A stretch of 28,598 nt of DNA from JASFYU01 sp045046905 (GCA_045046905.1 JASFYU010000101.1:1-28598), one strand, 5' to 3'; shown: positions 16,451 to 24,664, counted from the first letter of the stretch. Numbers and translations: made by a program. The notes: a model not told the origin generated them from the letters alone.

Positions 16451-16971
16451 GCCAATTCATCATTTTTATCTGTTAATTTTCTTCCTTTGGCAATAATGAT
16501 TGCTCCAATCATAGCGGCTAATAAAAGGACACTAATTACTTCAAAAGGCAATATGAAGCCGCCCGCATCATAACTTAAAAGTTTTGTACCGATTTCTGCT
16601 GTTGTGGTCGTCAATGAATTCTCTACGACATTGAACTCGTAGGAATAAATGGTGGTCAAGAAAACCCCTAGTCCTAGTAAACAAGTTATAGCCGTGATTA
16701 TTTGTTTGGAAATTTTAGCAATTTCCAATTCCATTTCTATATGATGTACCAAGAGTACTGAGAAAATAATCAAGACAATAATACCGCCTGCATAGACCGT
16801 AAGTTGAATGGCCGCCAAGAAATTGTAGTCGATTAAAAAATAAACCCCTGCTATTGCACAAAGTACAAATAGCAAATAGATGACAGACCGTAACATTTTA
16901 CGACTGGTGACTGATGCGATTGCAAAAACAATCATTATCAAAGCTAAAATGTAAAAAATCACTCTTTCCAT
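16447..16971 (-). CDS. nuoJ: Complex I subunit J, 174 aa
   Basis: Five-helix membrane subunit next to the quinone-site/antiporter junction. The conserved block LTVYAGGIIVLIIFSVLL (helix 3 with the pi-bulge Gly pair) is present around residues 57–75. The loop before the last helix and the C terminus (IIIAKGRKL) are normal for Bacteroidota. Begins 4 nt after nuoI; overlaps nuoK. Confidence 0.94.
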   Translation of the reverse strand: MERVIFYILALIMIVFAIASVTSRKMLRSVIYLLFVLCAIAGVYFLIDYNFLAAIQLTVYAGGIIVLIIFSVLLVHHIEMELEIAKISKQIITAITCLLGLGVFLTTIYSYEFNVVENSLTTTTAEIGTKLLSYDAGGFILPFEVISVLLLAAMIGAIIIAKGRKLTDKNDELA

Positions 16972-16975
16972 AGGT

Positions 16976-17452
16976 TTAATCTTCTACACCAGGTAATAAT
17001 TTAGAACCTGGTTTATTTAAAACTCTCGTAAGCGTAGTCCTGTCATACACCGAATTTTCAAAATTCTGACCCCATTTAATAGCATCTGTTGGGCAAACAT
17101 CTATACAAAGGCTACACATGGTACACATGCTTAGATGGTAAACAAACTGATCTATTTTCTTTTTCTTTTTACCAGTTTCCTCATCTATACCACGGTCCCA
17201 GATTATTTCAATGGTTCCATTAGGACAAGCGATTTCACATTTTTGACAACCCGTACAGCGATGCCTGTTTTCTTCATCATGTGGCATAATAACCTCACCT
17301 CGAAAACGATCAAACATTTTTAGGGTTTCCCGATTGTCTGGATATTGTTGCGTTATGGCCCCTTTCCTTGAATTTAAAAAGTACTTGCCTGTAACGCTCA
17401 TTCCGGTAAGGAGCGTTTTAATGCCTTTGTATATATCCGAAAAATAACTCAT
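16976..17452 (-). CDS. nuoI: Complex I subunit I, 2[4Fe-4S] connecting subunit, 158 aa
   Basis: Peripheral-arm subunit carrying clusters N6a and N6b that pass electrons to NuoB. Cluster ligands are Cys66, 69, 72, 76 (CTGCQKCEIACP) and Cys110, 113, 116, 120 (CTMCSLCIDVCP). In canonical complex I these clusters receive electrons from NuoG. Since no nuoG is present in this operon, NuoI is the most exposed electron entry point and hence the plausible docking site for reduced ferredoxin (inference). A run of five lysines (residues 95–99), next to an acidic stretch, lies between the two cluster motifs and could help bind an acidic ferredoxin. Confidence 0.95.
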   Translation of the reverse strand: MSYFSDIYKGIKTLLTGMSVTGKYFLNSRKGAITQQYPDNRETLKMFDRFRGEVIMPHDEENRHRCTGCQKCEIACPNGTIEIIWDRGIDEETGKKKKKIDQFVYHLSMCTMCSLCIDVCPTDAIKWGQNFENSVYDRTTLTRVLNKPGSKLLPGVED

Positions 17453-17457
17453 AGACC

Positions 17458-18522
17458 TTAAAATTGGATTGTTAGGTTAAGCCATACAATCAATGCCATT
17501 AGCACGATATTCATTAGATTCAATGGTAGCAGGTATTTCCATTCCAATGTAAGCAATTGATCCACCCTCAGGCGTGGAAACGTCCATCTAAACCACATCA
17601 TTAAAAACACCAATACCAAGGTTTTAGCTAAAAACCAAAATACTCCTAACAATGGAATGGATTCCGTAATCCCAAACGGGGATAACCATCCGCCAAAAAA
17701 GACGGTGGCGGCAATCGAGGCAATGATAAACATGTTAATGAACTCGGCTAAAAAGAAATAGGCAAACTTCATTCCTGAATATTCGGTATGAAAACCAGCC
17801 CCCAATTCCGATTCAGCCTCAGGCATATCAAAAGGCGCCCTATTGGTTTCTGCAGTGCCGGCAATCATAAAAATCATAAAGGCGATTATTGCCGGAATAT
17901 GTCCTTGAACAATCAACCATCCATTTTTCTGAACTTCAATAATCTCTGAAAGTTGTAAAGTGCCTGTTATCAGGATCATGGTTAAAAGCGATAAACCAAC
18001 AGAAAGCTCATAACTAATAGTCTGGACGCCGCTTCTCATGGCTCCGATGAGGGCAAATTTATTATTACTGCTCCACCCGGCCAATAAGATACCGATGACC
18101 CCTATTGATGAAATAGCAATCAGAAAAAGGATGCCAATATTTATGTCAAACGCATGAAAATCTTTGGTAAACGGAATAACCGCCAACGCCATTAACGATG
18201 AAACAATGACAAAATAGGGTGCCAAATTGTATAAAAATTTATCAGCCTTTTCAGCGCCGGTCAACTCTTTTGAAAGCAATTTTAAGGCATCGGCCATAGT
18301 CTGTAGCAGCCCTAGAAAGCCAACCCTATTTGGCCCTATTCGCAATTGAAACCAGGCGGCTACCTTTCTTTCCATTAATACCAGGAATAATCCCATAATG
18401 GAAAATATGCCTAGGTAAACAAGGGCAATCAATACCATTTCAACTAAGTTGGCCGCATTTTCAGACATAACGCTATAGAGCCAATCGTGAATACCTTTTG
18501 TTATGCTTAATGCTTTTGTCAT
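17458..18522 (-). CDS. nuoH: Complex I subunit H, 354 aa
   Basis: Eight-helix membrane subunit forming the quinone-binding chamber with NuoB and NuoD. The signatures LQTMADALKLLSKE, RAPFDMPEAESELGAGFHTEYSGM and RWTFPRLRVDQL are all present, covering the quinone-channel loop and its glutamates. I start it at the ATG at 18522, 4 nt beyond the nuoD stop; a TTG at 18537 would make a longer form overlapping nuoD, but has no support. Confidence 0.95.
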   Translation of the reverse strand: MTKALSITKGIHDWLYSVMSENAANLVEMVLIALVYLGIFSIMGLFLVLMERKVAAWFQLRIGPNRVGFLGLLQTMADALKLLSKELTGAEKADKFLYNLAPYFVIVSSLMALAVIPFTKDFHAFDINIGILFLIAISSIGVIGILLAGWSSNNKFALIGAMRSGVQTISYELSVGLSLLTMILITGTLQLSEIIEVQKNGWLIVQGHIPAIIAFMIFMIAGTAETNRAPFDMPEAESELGAGFHTEYSGMKFAYFFLAEFINMFIIASIAATVFFGGWLSPFGITESIPLLGVFWFLAKTLVLVFLMMWFRWTFPRLRVDQLLTLEWKYLLPLNLMNIVLMALIVWLNLTIQF

Positions 18523-18526
18523 TGTA

Positions 18527-19648
18527 TTATCGATCAATATCAGGGATTACAAGATCCAGTGTCGCCATTGTTGCCACCAAATCCCCAATCTTGCCCCCAA
18601 CGGCGATATGGTTCAATAAGGACAAATTTGAAAATCCAGGGGATCGGAACTTTAAACGATACGGGCTTTTAGTCCCAGTACTTATTACGTAAACCCCAAG
18701 TTCTCCTCTAGCTGTCTCAACCTTTTGGTAAAATTCTCCTTTAGGTAATTTAATTACTGCGTTTGTTTTTACGCGATGCTCTCCTTCTGGAATATTATCT
18801 ATGAGTTGTTCAACAATTGATAATGATTCCCATAATTCCATAATTCTAACCTGATAACGGGCGAAGGTGTCGCCCTCTGTTTTTAAAGCTTCATTAAACG
18901 TCACTTTATCTAAAGCGCTATAGGGGTGATATTTTCTAACATCGCAAGAATACCCCGAAGCCCTGCCAACTGGCCCCGAAGCCCCAAAGGAAATAGCATC
19001 TTCTTTAGATAGTATGCCAATGCCCTTAGTCCTCTTCTGAAAGATTACATTCTCAGTTAAAAGTTTATCGTATTCAGGTATTTTCGTTTTAAAACCAGTC
19101 ACAAATTTTTTAACTCGATTTACAAAATTTGGATGAATATCTAGCATCAGTCCTCCGGGAACATTATAATTCATGGTTAATCGTGCCCCGCAAGTTTCTT
19201 CAAAAATATCGTTAAGCAATTCACGATCTCTAAAACCATAAAAAAAGGTTGATAAGGCTCCAACATCCATACCCATAACACCCCACCATAGACAATGAGA
19301 CGAAATTCTTGTAAGCTCTCCAATGATTGTTCTGATGACTTTTACCCGATCCGGGATTTCCAATTGAAGGGCATTCTCTACAACAAGACAAACGGCTTCA
19401 TTGTTGATGTTGGAAGATAGATAATCCATTCGATCTGTTAAATGAACTATTTGCTGATAGCTATCGCGCTCGCACATTTTTTCAATGGAACGATGAATAT
19501 AACCAAGGTCTGGCTCTACTTTTTTAATAATTTCGCCGTCAATGGTTAATAGGAGGTTTAAAACACCATGAGTCGCAGGATGTTGAGGTCCCATATTAAT
19601 TTGATAGGGTTCCGATTTAAATCCTTTATCTACTTCTGATGTTGGCAT
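18527..19648 (-). CDS. nuoD: Complex I subunit D (49-kDa-like), 373 aa
   Basis: Quinone-site subunit descended from the NiFe-hydrogenase large subunit. It shows GPQHPATHGVLNLLLTIDGE with the quinone-binding His, then PDLGYIHRSIEKMCE, and the C-terminal VPGG–DPVIPDIDR-like end (LDLVIPDIDR). The nickel ligands of hydrogenases are absent, as expected. NuoC and NuoD are separate genes here rather than fused as in E. coli. The gene directly after nuoD is nuoH: nuoE, nuoF and nuoG, normally located here, are missing. Confidence 0.96.
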   Translation of the reverse strand: MPTSEVDKGFKSEPYQINMGPQHPATHGVLNLLLTIDGEIIKKVEPDLGYIHRSIEKMCERDSYQQIVHLTDRMDYLSSNINNEAVCLVVENALQLEIPDRVKVIRTIIGELTRISSHCLWWGVMGMDVGALSTFFYGFRDRELLNDIFEETCGARLTMNYNVPGGLMLDIHPNFVNRVKKFVTGFKTKIPEYDKLLTENVIFQKRTKGIGILSKEDAISFGASGPVGRASGYSCDVRKYHPYSALDKVTFNEALKTEGDTFARYQVRIMELWESLSIVEQLIDNIPEGEHRVKTNAVIKLPKGEFYQKVETARGELGVYVISTGTKSPYRLKFRSPGFSNLSLLNHIAVGGKIGDLVATMATLDLVIPDIDR

Positions 19649-19654
19649 TTTAGC

Positions 19655-20215
19655 TTATTTAATAATCATATTAGCTTCATCTACATAATCCTTTCGCAAT
19701 GGATAGCCTTCCCAGTCTTCTGTTAAAAAAAGCCGCTTTAAATTTGGATGATTATTGAATATTATTCCAAAAAAATCAAATACCTCACGTTCGTGAAATT
19801 CAGCGGTATACCATATATTGTACGCCGAGTCTAAACTTGGATTTTCTCTGTCAGGAGTTTTAACTTTTACAACAATACTATGGCGATGGGTGGTAGATTC
19901 CAAATGATAGACAACTCCTAATTCTTCTCCCCAATCCACCCCGCTGAGGCAAAATAGATAATCAAAATCAGTTTCAGCATTACTTTTTAATTGGGACATT
20001 AACTGGTGAAGTTGTTCTGGTTGAACTAAAATGTTCAGGAACTCCGAACCTTCTTCCGTAAATTCTAAAAGACTTGGATTGATTGGTTCTGAAGGCTTTA
20101 CCTTCTCTTTCGGAACATCATCAGTTTCGAGATGTTCCTCGACTTCGGAAACCTTCACAGCTTCTGTATTTGGAAACCAGCCACTTATTAATTGTTGTAA
20201 TGTCTCGTTTGTCAT
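19655..20215 (-). CDS. nuoC: Complex I subunit C (30-kDa-like), 186 aa
   Basis: Peripheral-arm structural subunit. The family signature occurs near the C terminus (EFHEREVFDFFGIIFNNHP, then LTEDWEGYPLRKDY). The first 55 or so residues are a charged, Pro/Glu-rich segment not found in compact homologues (VSEVEEHLETDDVPKEKVKP). Its ATG overlaps the nuoB stop by 4 nt; it lies 6 nt upstream of nuoD. Confidence 0.94.
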   Translation of the reverse strand: MTNETLQQLISGWFPNTEAVKVSEVEEHLETDDVPKEKVKPSEPINPSLLEFTEEGSEFLNILVQPEQLHQLMSQLKSNAETDFDYLFCLSGVDWGEELGVVYHLESTTHRHSIVVKVKTPDRENPSLDSAYNIWYTAEFHEREVFDFFGIIFNNHPNLKRLFLTEDWEGYPLRKDYVDEANMIIK

Positions 20216-20784
20216 TCTTTATTATATATGCCTTTGTCAAACCCTTCAATAGGATTTATTTTGTCCTTCATACTTTCAGTTCTAATTTTATCTTGAAGCA
20301 TTAGCATTCCCTCCAACAAGGCCTCTGGTCTTGGCGGACATCCTGGTACGTACACATCTACAGGAATTACATGGTCTGCCCCTTTTACGACGGAATAGGT
20401 GTTATAAAAAAATGGCCCTCCGGAAATTGCACATGCTCCCATGGCAATTACATATTTAGGTTCTGCCATTTGATCGTACAAACGCCTTAAGACCGGCGCC
20501 ATTTTATTTACAATCGTTCCTGCGATAATTATTAAATCGGCCTGTCTGGGAGACGGTCTTGCGACTTCAAAACCAAATCTTGAATAATCATGTCTTGAGG
20601 CACCTGTCTGCATCATTTCGATAGCGCAGCAACTCGTGCCAAAATACAGCGACCAGAGCGAGTTTGCGCGACCCCAATTGATTATTTTGTCTAATGAAGT
20701 CACCACTACATTGGCTCCATTCCCAGCAGGTATTACCTTACCTGGAAAATTCTCTGGTATAGTATTTGAATTGTCTACTCCCAT
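20212..20784 (-). CDS. nuoB: Complex I subunit B (cluster N2), 190 aa
   Basis: Carries the terminal cluster N2 that reduces quinone. The ligands, numbered from the chosen start, are the tandem Cys52–Cys53 (GTSCCAIEMM), Cys118 (GACAISGGPF) and Cys149 (VPGCPPRPEALL). An upstream in-frame ATG at 20805 exists, but the ATG at 20784 is preceded by AAAGGAG about 8 nt upstream, one of the few clear Shine-Dalgarno sites in this window. That start overlaps the end of nuoA by 10 nt. Confidence 0.94.
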   Translation of the reverse strand: MGVDNSNTIPENFPGKVIPAGNGANVVVTSLDKIINWGRANSLWSLYFGTSCCAIEMMQTGASRHDYSRFGFEVARPSPRQADLIIIAGTIVNKMAPVLRRLYDQMAEPKYVIAMGACAISGGPFFYNTYSVVKGADHVIPVDVYVPGCPPRPEALLEGMLMLQDKIRTESMKDKINPIEGFDKGIYNKE

Positions 20785-21125
20785 TTTAAAGCTCCTTTCT
20801 TCCATGCGTAAATTAATCCTAAACCCAATATAATCAGAAATATGAGGACTTCGATAAATGCTATGGCCCCTACATCCTTAAAGACTACTGCCCATGGGAT
20901 TAAAAAGGCCACTTCCACATCGAAAATCAAAAACAAAATAGCAAATAAATAATAGCCCACCTTAAATTGAACCCATGTAGATCCAATAGTGACCATGCCA
21001 CTTTCATAAGGTTCTCTCTTTTGTGGATTATCGGATTTATGCGAAATTAAATTTGATAAAAAATTAGCCCCTGCCACCATGACAATCCCGGCAATTAGAA
21101 ATACAATAATGGCTTCTGATCCCAT
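20775..21125 (-). CDS. nuoA: Complex I subunit A, 116 aa
   Basis: Three-helix membrane subunit at the peripheral/membrane arm junction. The loop after helix 1 contains PYESGMVTIGSTWVQFKVGYYLFAI in place of the usual PYECG: the conserved Cys of many NuoA proteins is Ser here. FDVEVAFLIPWAVVFK is the classic helix 2 block. Starts 19 nt after korB, the widest gap in the operon, which contains no evident promoter or terminator. Confidence 0.94.
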   Translation of the reverse strand: MGSEAIIVFLIAGIVMVAGANFLSNLISHKSDNPQKREPYESGMVTIGSTWVQFKVGYYLFAILFLIFDVEVAFLIPWAVVFKDVGAIAFIEVLIFLIILGLGLIYAWKKGALKWE

Positions 21126-21144
21126 TTATTTTGTTATTTGTTTC

Positions 21145-22155
21145 TTAAAATACACTATAAACATCCCCTGAAAAAAACAAGTCATCGGCCTTGGAAAAAT
21201 TTGAGTCCGATTTTACTTGTTTGGTAAGTGCATCTTCCCTTTCCTCCAAGGTAACATCATCAAAGCTCCTTATAATACCTGTAACCATGGGATATTCAGA
21301 TCTTACCAGCATCTGATGTAGGGTAGGGTCTTTTTCCTTGGCATTATGTACCAACAAGTCTTCTTGGGTGATTCCGTTTTCGCCAATAGTGACCACTTCC
21401 AGTTTTAGTCCGTTTAGGACCAAACCTTTATCCTTTTCTTTTCCAAAAATCATCGGTTTCCCATGTTCAACGAATAATTGTCGATCTTCCCGAACAGCTT
21501 TGTCGGTAAATTTGGTAAAACATCCGTCATTAAAAATCGGGCAATTTTGTAAAACCTCAATCAATGAGGTGCCCTTGAACTTTTCGGCATCAATAAAAAG
21601 CTGGGTCATTTCTTTGGGAGTATTCCCAGAAATTCTCGCAAAAAACCGAGCTTGTGCCCCCAAAGCCAATTCACCCGCAGAGAAAGGCGGTTGAGTATTC
21701 CCGTATGGCGAGGATTTCGTTTTTTGGCCCACTAGCGACGTTGGTGAAAACTGCCCTTTGGTTAAGCCATAAATTTCATTGTTGAACAATACAATGTTCA
21801 AATCGAGGTTTCTCCGTAGCACATGAATAAAATGATTTCCCCCAATAGCCATCGAATCACCGTCTCCTGTAATGACCCAAACACTTAAATGAGGATTGGC
21901 CAATTTAACGCCCGTAGCAACCGCCGGAGCCCTGCCATGAATGCTATGTATGCCATAAGTATTCATGTAATAAGGAAAACGTGACGAACACCCAATGCCT
22001 GAGACAAATACCACATCTTCTTTTTTAACCCCCATTTCAGGAAGCGCTTTTTGCATGGCCCGCAAAATAACATAGTCATCACAACCCGGACACCATCTTA
22101 CTTCTTGATCACTTGTAAAATCTTTGTACGTATATTCTTTTACTGCTGCCTCCAT
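21145..22155 (-). CDS. korB: 2-oxoacid:ferredoxin oxidoreductase, beta subunit, 336 aa
   Basis: Catalytic subunit that binds thiamine diphosphate and one [4Fe-4S] cluster; with KorA it decarboxylates a 2-oxoacid to the acyl-CoA and reduces ferredoxin. The TPP motif runs from GDGDSMAIGGNH (residues 98–109) to LFNNEIYGLTKGQFSPTS (124–140). Cluster cysteines by comparison with characterised two-subunit enzymes are Cys22, Cys25, Cys56 and Cys205. Substrate is most likely 2-oxoglutarate, the usual one for the KorAB type in Bacteroidota, but 2-oxoacid specificity cannot be proven from the motifs. Follows korA by 2 nt and leads directly into nuoA. Confidence 0.93.
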   Translation of the reverse strand: MEAAVKEYTYKDFTSDQEVRWCPGCDDYVILRAMQKALPEMGVKKEDVVFVSGIGCSSRFPYYMNTYGIHSIHGRAPAVATGVKLANPHLSVWVITGDGDSMAIGGNHFIHVLRRNLDLNIVLFNNEIYGLTKGQFSPTSLVGQKTKSSPYGNTQPPFSAGELALGAQARFFARISGNTPKEMTQLFIDAEKFKGTSLIEVLQNCPIFNDGCFTKFTDKAVREDRQLFVEHGKPMIFGKEKDKGLVLNGLKLEVVTIGENGITQEDLLVHNAKEKDPTLHQMLVRSEYPMVTGIIRSFDDVTLEEREDALTKQVKSDSNFSKADDLFFSGDVYSVF

Positions 22156-22157
22156 AA

Positions 22158-24011
22158 TTATTTTACTAATGATTTAAATTTTTGTATCAACTCACTGTTC
22201 GCAAATGGCAAACCTTGCACTTTATTGAATTGTGAGAATTCAAATGCGTCGAAATTATTTCGCAATATTTGTACAAATTGCCCACTGTTCAACTCACAAA
22301 CAATAATTTTCTGGAATTTCTTCAATATTTCCCCAGTATTTTTCGGGAGTGGGTTTATATAATTGAAATGGGCTAAACCAATATTGGAATGACCCTCTTC
22401 ATTCATTTGTTTTACTGCTGAGTATAAACTACCATAAGTGCCGCCCCAACCAACGACCAGTAAATCACCTTCTTGGGCAAATTCAGTTTCGAGCTCCGGA
22501 ATATAGTTTTGTACCCTCTTTACTTTTTCTGCTCGTATTTTGGTCATATATTCATGATTTTCAGGAGCATATGATACATTTCCTGAAACACGATCTTTTT
22601 CCAGACCACCAACCCTATGTTCCAAGCCAGGGGTGCCGGGAATGGCCCAATTACGTGCTAAACTATCATCATCTCGGTCATAAGGATGCCAATTTTCCTT
22701 GGCTTCTTTTACAATGTTGTTTTTGATTTCGGGCATATTCTCAACCGATTTTATTTTCCATGGAGCTGAACCACTGGCAATATATCCATCAGTCAACAAT
22801 AAAACTGGGGTCATATGCTCTAATGTGAGTTTTGCAGCTTCATAGGCAAAATCAAAACAGTTGGCGGGCGTACTTGCTGCAATTACGATTATCGGACTTT
22901 CCCCATTTCTACCATACATGGCTTGTAATAAGTCTGATTGTTCTGTCTTTGTGGGCAACCCTGTTGATGGCCCACCTCGCTGAACGTTTACAACAACTAA
23001 CGGAAGTTCTATTATCATGGCCAATCCCAAAGCTTCGCCTTTTAGGGCCAAACCGGGACCAGATGTTGTTGTAATGGCCAAATCACCGGCAAATGATGCT
23101 CCGATTGCTGATGTTATTCCGGCAATTTCATCCTCGGCCTGTAAGGTTTTAACGCCAAAATGTTTATGTTTTACAAGCTCGTGCAGGATATCGGAAGCTG
23201 GGGTAATGGGGTAAGACCCCAAGTATAATTCCCGTCCAGATTTTTCTGCAGCCGCTAAAAACCCCCAAGCGGTGGCTGTATTGCCCATTATGATCCTATA
23301 TGTACCAGGTTCCATTTTGGCAGGAGCAATGGTATAGGCATTTGGAATCAGTTCCAAGGTCTCGGCAAAATAGAAACCTGCGTTCAAAACCTTTGTATTT
23401 GCCTCTATGATCTGAGGTTTTGATTTGAATTTTTTATTGAAAAATTCTACCGTATAATCGGTTGAGCGGTCATACATCCAATAGACCATTCCCAAGGCAA
23501 ACATGTTTTTACTTCTCGTGATGCTTTTATTGTCCAATCCTTTAACCTCTTTTAGGGCCGCTTTGGTCAAGGAAGTCATCGCGACTTCAATTACTCTATA
23601 ATTTTCAAGACTGCCATCTTCAAGTGGATTGGATTCATACTGTGCTTTTTGAAGATTTTTTTTGGTAAAGGCATCCGTATCAACAATAACCGTATGCCCT
23701 GGTTTTAGGGCGTGTAAGTTGGTTTTTAGTCCCGCAGGGTTCATAGCTACCAAAAGATCTACATTATCTCCCGGAGTGCTTATCTCAACACTACCAATAT
23801 GTACCTGAAACCCTGAAACCCCATATAGACTTCCTTGAGGAGCCCTGATTTCTGCAGGGTAATTGGGGAAGGTGGCAACATCATTGCCAAACATGGCCGA
23901 AGTGTCAGAGAATTGGGTTCCGGTCAGCTGCATTCCGTCTCCAGAATCACCAACAAAACGGATGATTACCGCTTCTAATACTTTCTGTGGTTCTGCTTTA
24001 GCTGCGATCAT
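22158..24011 (-). CDS. korA: 2-oxoacid:ferredoxin oxidoreductase, fused gamma-alpha subunit, 617 aa
   Basis: First gene of the operon. Residues about 12–200 form the gamma domain (RFVGDSGDGM at 18–27, TFPNYPAEIRAPQG), which binds CoA, and about 225–600 form the alpha domain (YPITPAS at 267–273, TTSGPGLALKGEALG, RGGPSTGLPTKTEQSDL). The gamma-alpha fusion is the standard layout for two-subunit OFORs. It pairs with the beta subunit encoded 2 nt downstream. Start ATG at 24011 is followed by a short Lys/Glu-containing leader and fits family length. Transcribed from the shared divergent region 24012–24177. Confidence 0.94.
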   Translation of the reverse strand: MIAAKAEPQKVLEAVIIRFVGDSGDGMQLTGTQFSDTSAMFGNDVATFPNYPAEIRAPQGSLYGVSGFQVHIGSVEISTPGDNVDLLVAMNPAGLKTNLHALKPGHTVIVDTDAFTKKNLQKAQYESNPLEDGSLENYRVIEVAMTSLTKAALKEVKGLDNKSITRSKNMFALGMVYWMYDRSTDYTVEFFNKKFKSKPQIIEANTKVLNAGFYFAETLELIPNAYTIAPAKMEPGTYRIIMGNTATAWGFLAAAEKSGRELYLGSYPITPASDILHELVKHKHFGVKTLQAEDEIAGITSAIGASFAGDLAITTTSGPGLALKGEALGLAMIIELPLVVVNVQRGGPSTGLPTKTEQSDLLQAMYGRNGESPIIVIAASTPANCFDFAYEAAKLTLEHMTPVLLLTDGYIASGSAPWKIKSVENMPEIKNNIVKEAKENWHPYDRDDDSLARNWAIPGTPGLEHRVGGLEKDRVSGNVSYAPENHEYMTKIRAEKVKRVQNYIPELETEFAQEGDLLVVGWGGTYGSLYSAVKQMNEEGHSNIGLAHFNYINPLPKNTGEILKKFQKIIVCELNSGQFVQILRNNFDAFEFSQFNKVQGLPFANSELIQKFKSLVK

Positions 24012-24044
24012 ATTATAATAGTTTAATGATTTTTATTTAAATTT

Positions 24045-24057
24045 ATCAAAAATTGAT
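24045..24057. promoter_or_regulatory. Short palindrome ATCAA–AAA–TTGAT
   Basis: A 5-bp inverted repeat centred 40 nt upstream of the korA ATG, in A+T-rich DNA. It has the half-site order opposite to an FNR/CRP box (TTGAT-N4-ATCAA). Could be an operator; such short repeats also arise by chance here. Confidence 0.25.
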
Positions 24058-24070
24058 TAAAATATACGTA

Positions 24071-24100
24071 TTGTGTTCAAATATATTTGTACCTATTTTG
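24071..24100 (+). promoter_or_regulatory. Candidate promoter of the 2[4Fe-4S] ferredoxin gene
   Basis: TTG at 24071–24073 and TATTTTG at 24094–24100, 20 nt apart, approximate the Bacteroidota -33/-7 pair. The predicted start near 24107 would leave a leader of about 70 nt before the ATG at 24178. Confidence 0.35.
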
Positions 24101-24106
24101 TAGAAA
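24078..24106 (-). promoter_or_regulatory. Candidate promoter of the korAB-nuo operon
   Basis: On the minus strand TATATTTG (plus-strand CAAATATA, 24078–24085) is a perfect -7 TAnnTTTG box, with TTTC (plus GAAA, 24103–24106) 17 nt upstream as a weak -33. It is part of the 12-bp palindrome CAAATATATTTG (24078–24089), so the box reads TATATTTG on both strands and overlaps the ferredoxin promoter candidate. Confidence 0.35.
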
Positions 24107-24177
24107 TATGACTTTTATCATTAATAAAGAAATTAGAATATCGTTTATTTTGCTAATAATTACAAAATCATAGAATT

Positions 24178-24528
24178 ATGGCTATTATCATAACAGATGA
24201 ATGTATCAACTGTGATGCTTGCGTTTCAGAATGTCCAAACAATGCAATATATGAACCAGATGAGGAATGGTCTTATTCTGACGAAACAGCTTTGAGTGGT
24301 ATGACAAGCTCACCTGCAGGAGCGGAAATTGATGCCGATGCCCAAAACGAACCGGTTTCTGACGAATTCTATTTTATAGTTACCGATAAATGTACTGAAT
24401 GCAAGGGGTTCCACGATGAACCCCAATGTGCTTCCGTATGTCCTGTAGACTGCTGCATCCTAGATGAAGATCATGTTGAGACCGAAGAAGTACTACTGGC
24501 TAAAAAGGCTTGGTTGCATGGGGAATAA
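24178..24528 (+). CDS. 2[4Fe-4S] ferredoxin, 116 aa
   Basis: Soluble low-potential electron carrier. Cluster I ligands are Cys9, 12, 15 and 19 (CINCDACVSECP). Cluster II has the longer Allochromatium-type pattern: Cys72, Cys75, an eight-residue loop, Cys84, Cys88, with extra Cys92–Cys93. Between the clusters is an acidic insertion of about 40 residues (about 26–64), much longer than in ordinary bacterial ferredoxins of 55–80 residues. The gene starts divergently from korA, 166 nt away, and is followed by PFOR, so it is the obvious acceptor for both oxidoreductases and a candidate donor for the neighbouring complex I. It ends with a rho-independent terminator about 140 nt downstream. Confidence 0.93.
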   Translation: MAIIITDECINCDACVSECPNNAIYEPDEEWSYSDETALSGMTSSPAGAEIDADAQNEPVSDEFYFIVTDKCTECKGFHDEPQCASVCPVDCCILDEDHVETEEVLLAKKAWLHGE

Positions 24529-24664
24529 ATTAGAGAATCCTTTCTAATCAACTTTAATAAGACCGAGGGTATTGAATATATTCAGGCATTTCTATTTTAT
24601 TTTTTATCGAAATACAACAAAATAAGTATGTATTGTTGATATTTTGAAGCGACAAAATACCTCA

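Noticed and set aside
18523..18537. TTG start for nuoH overlapping nuoD
   Set aside because: An ATG five codons later sits 4 nt after the nuoD stop, in keeping with spacing throughout the operon.
20785..20805. Upstream ATG for nuoB
   Set aside because: The ATG at 20784 has a clear AAAGGAG at the right distance, so the shorter form is preferred; the longer cannot be excluded.
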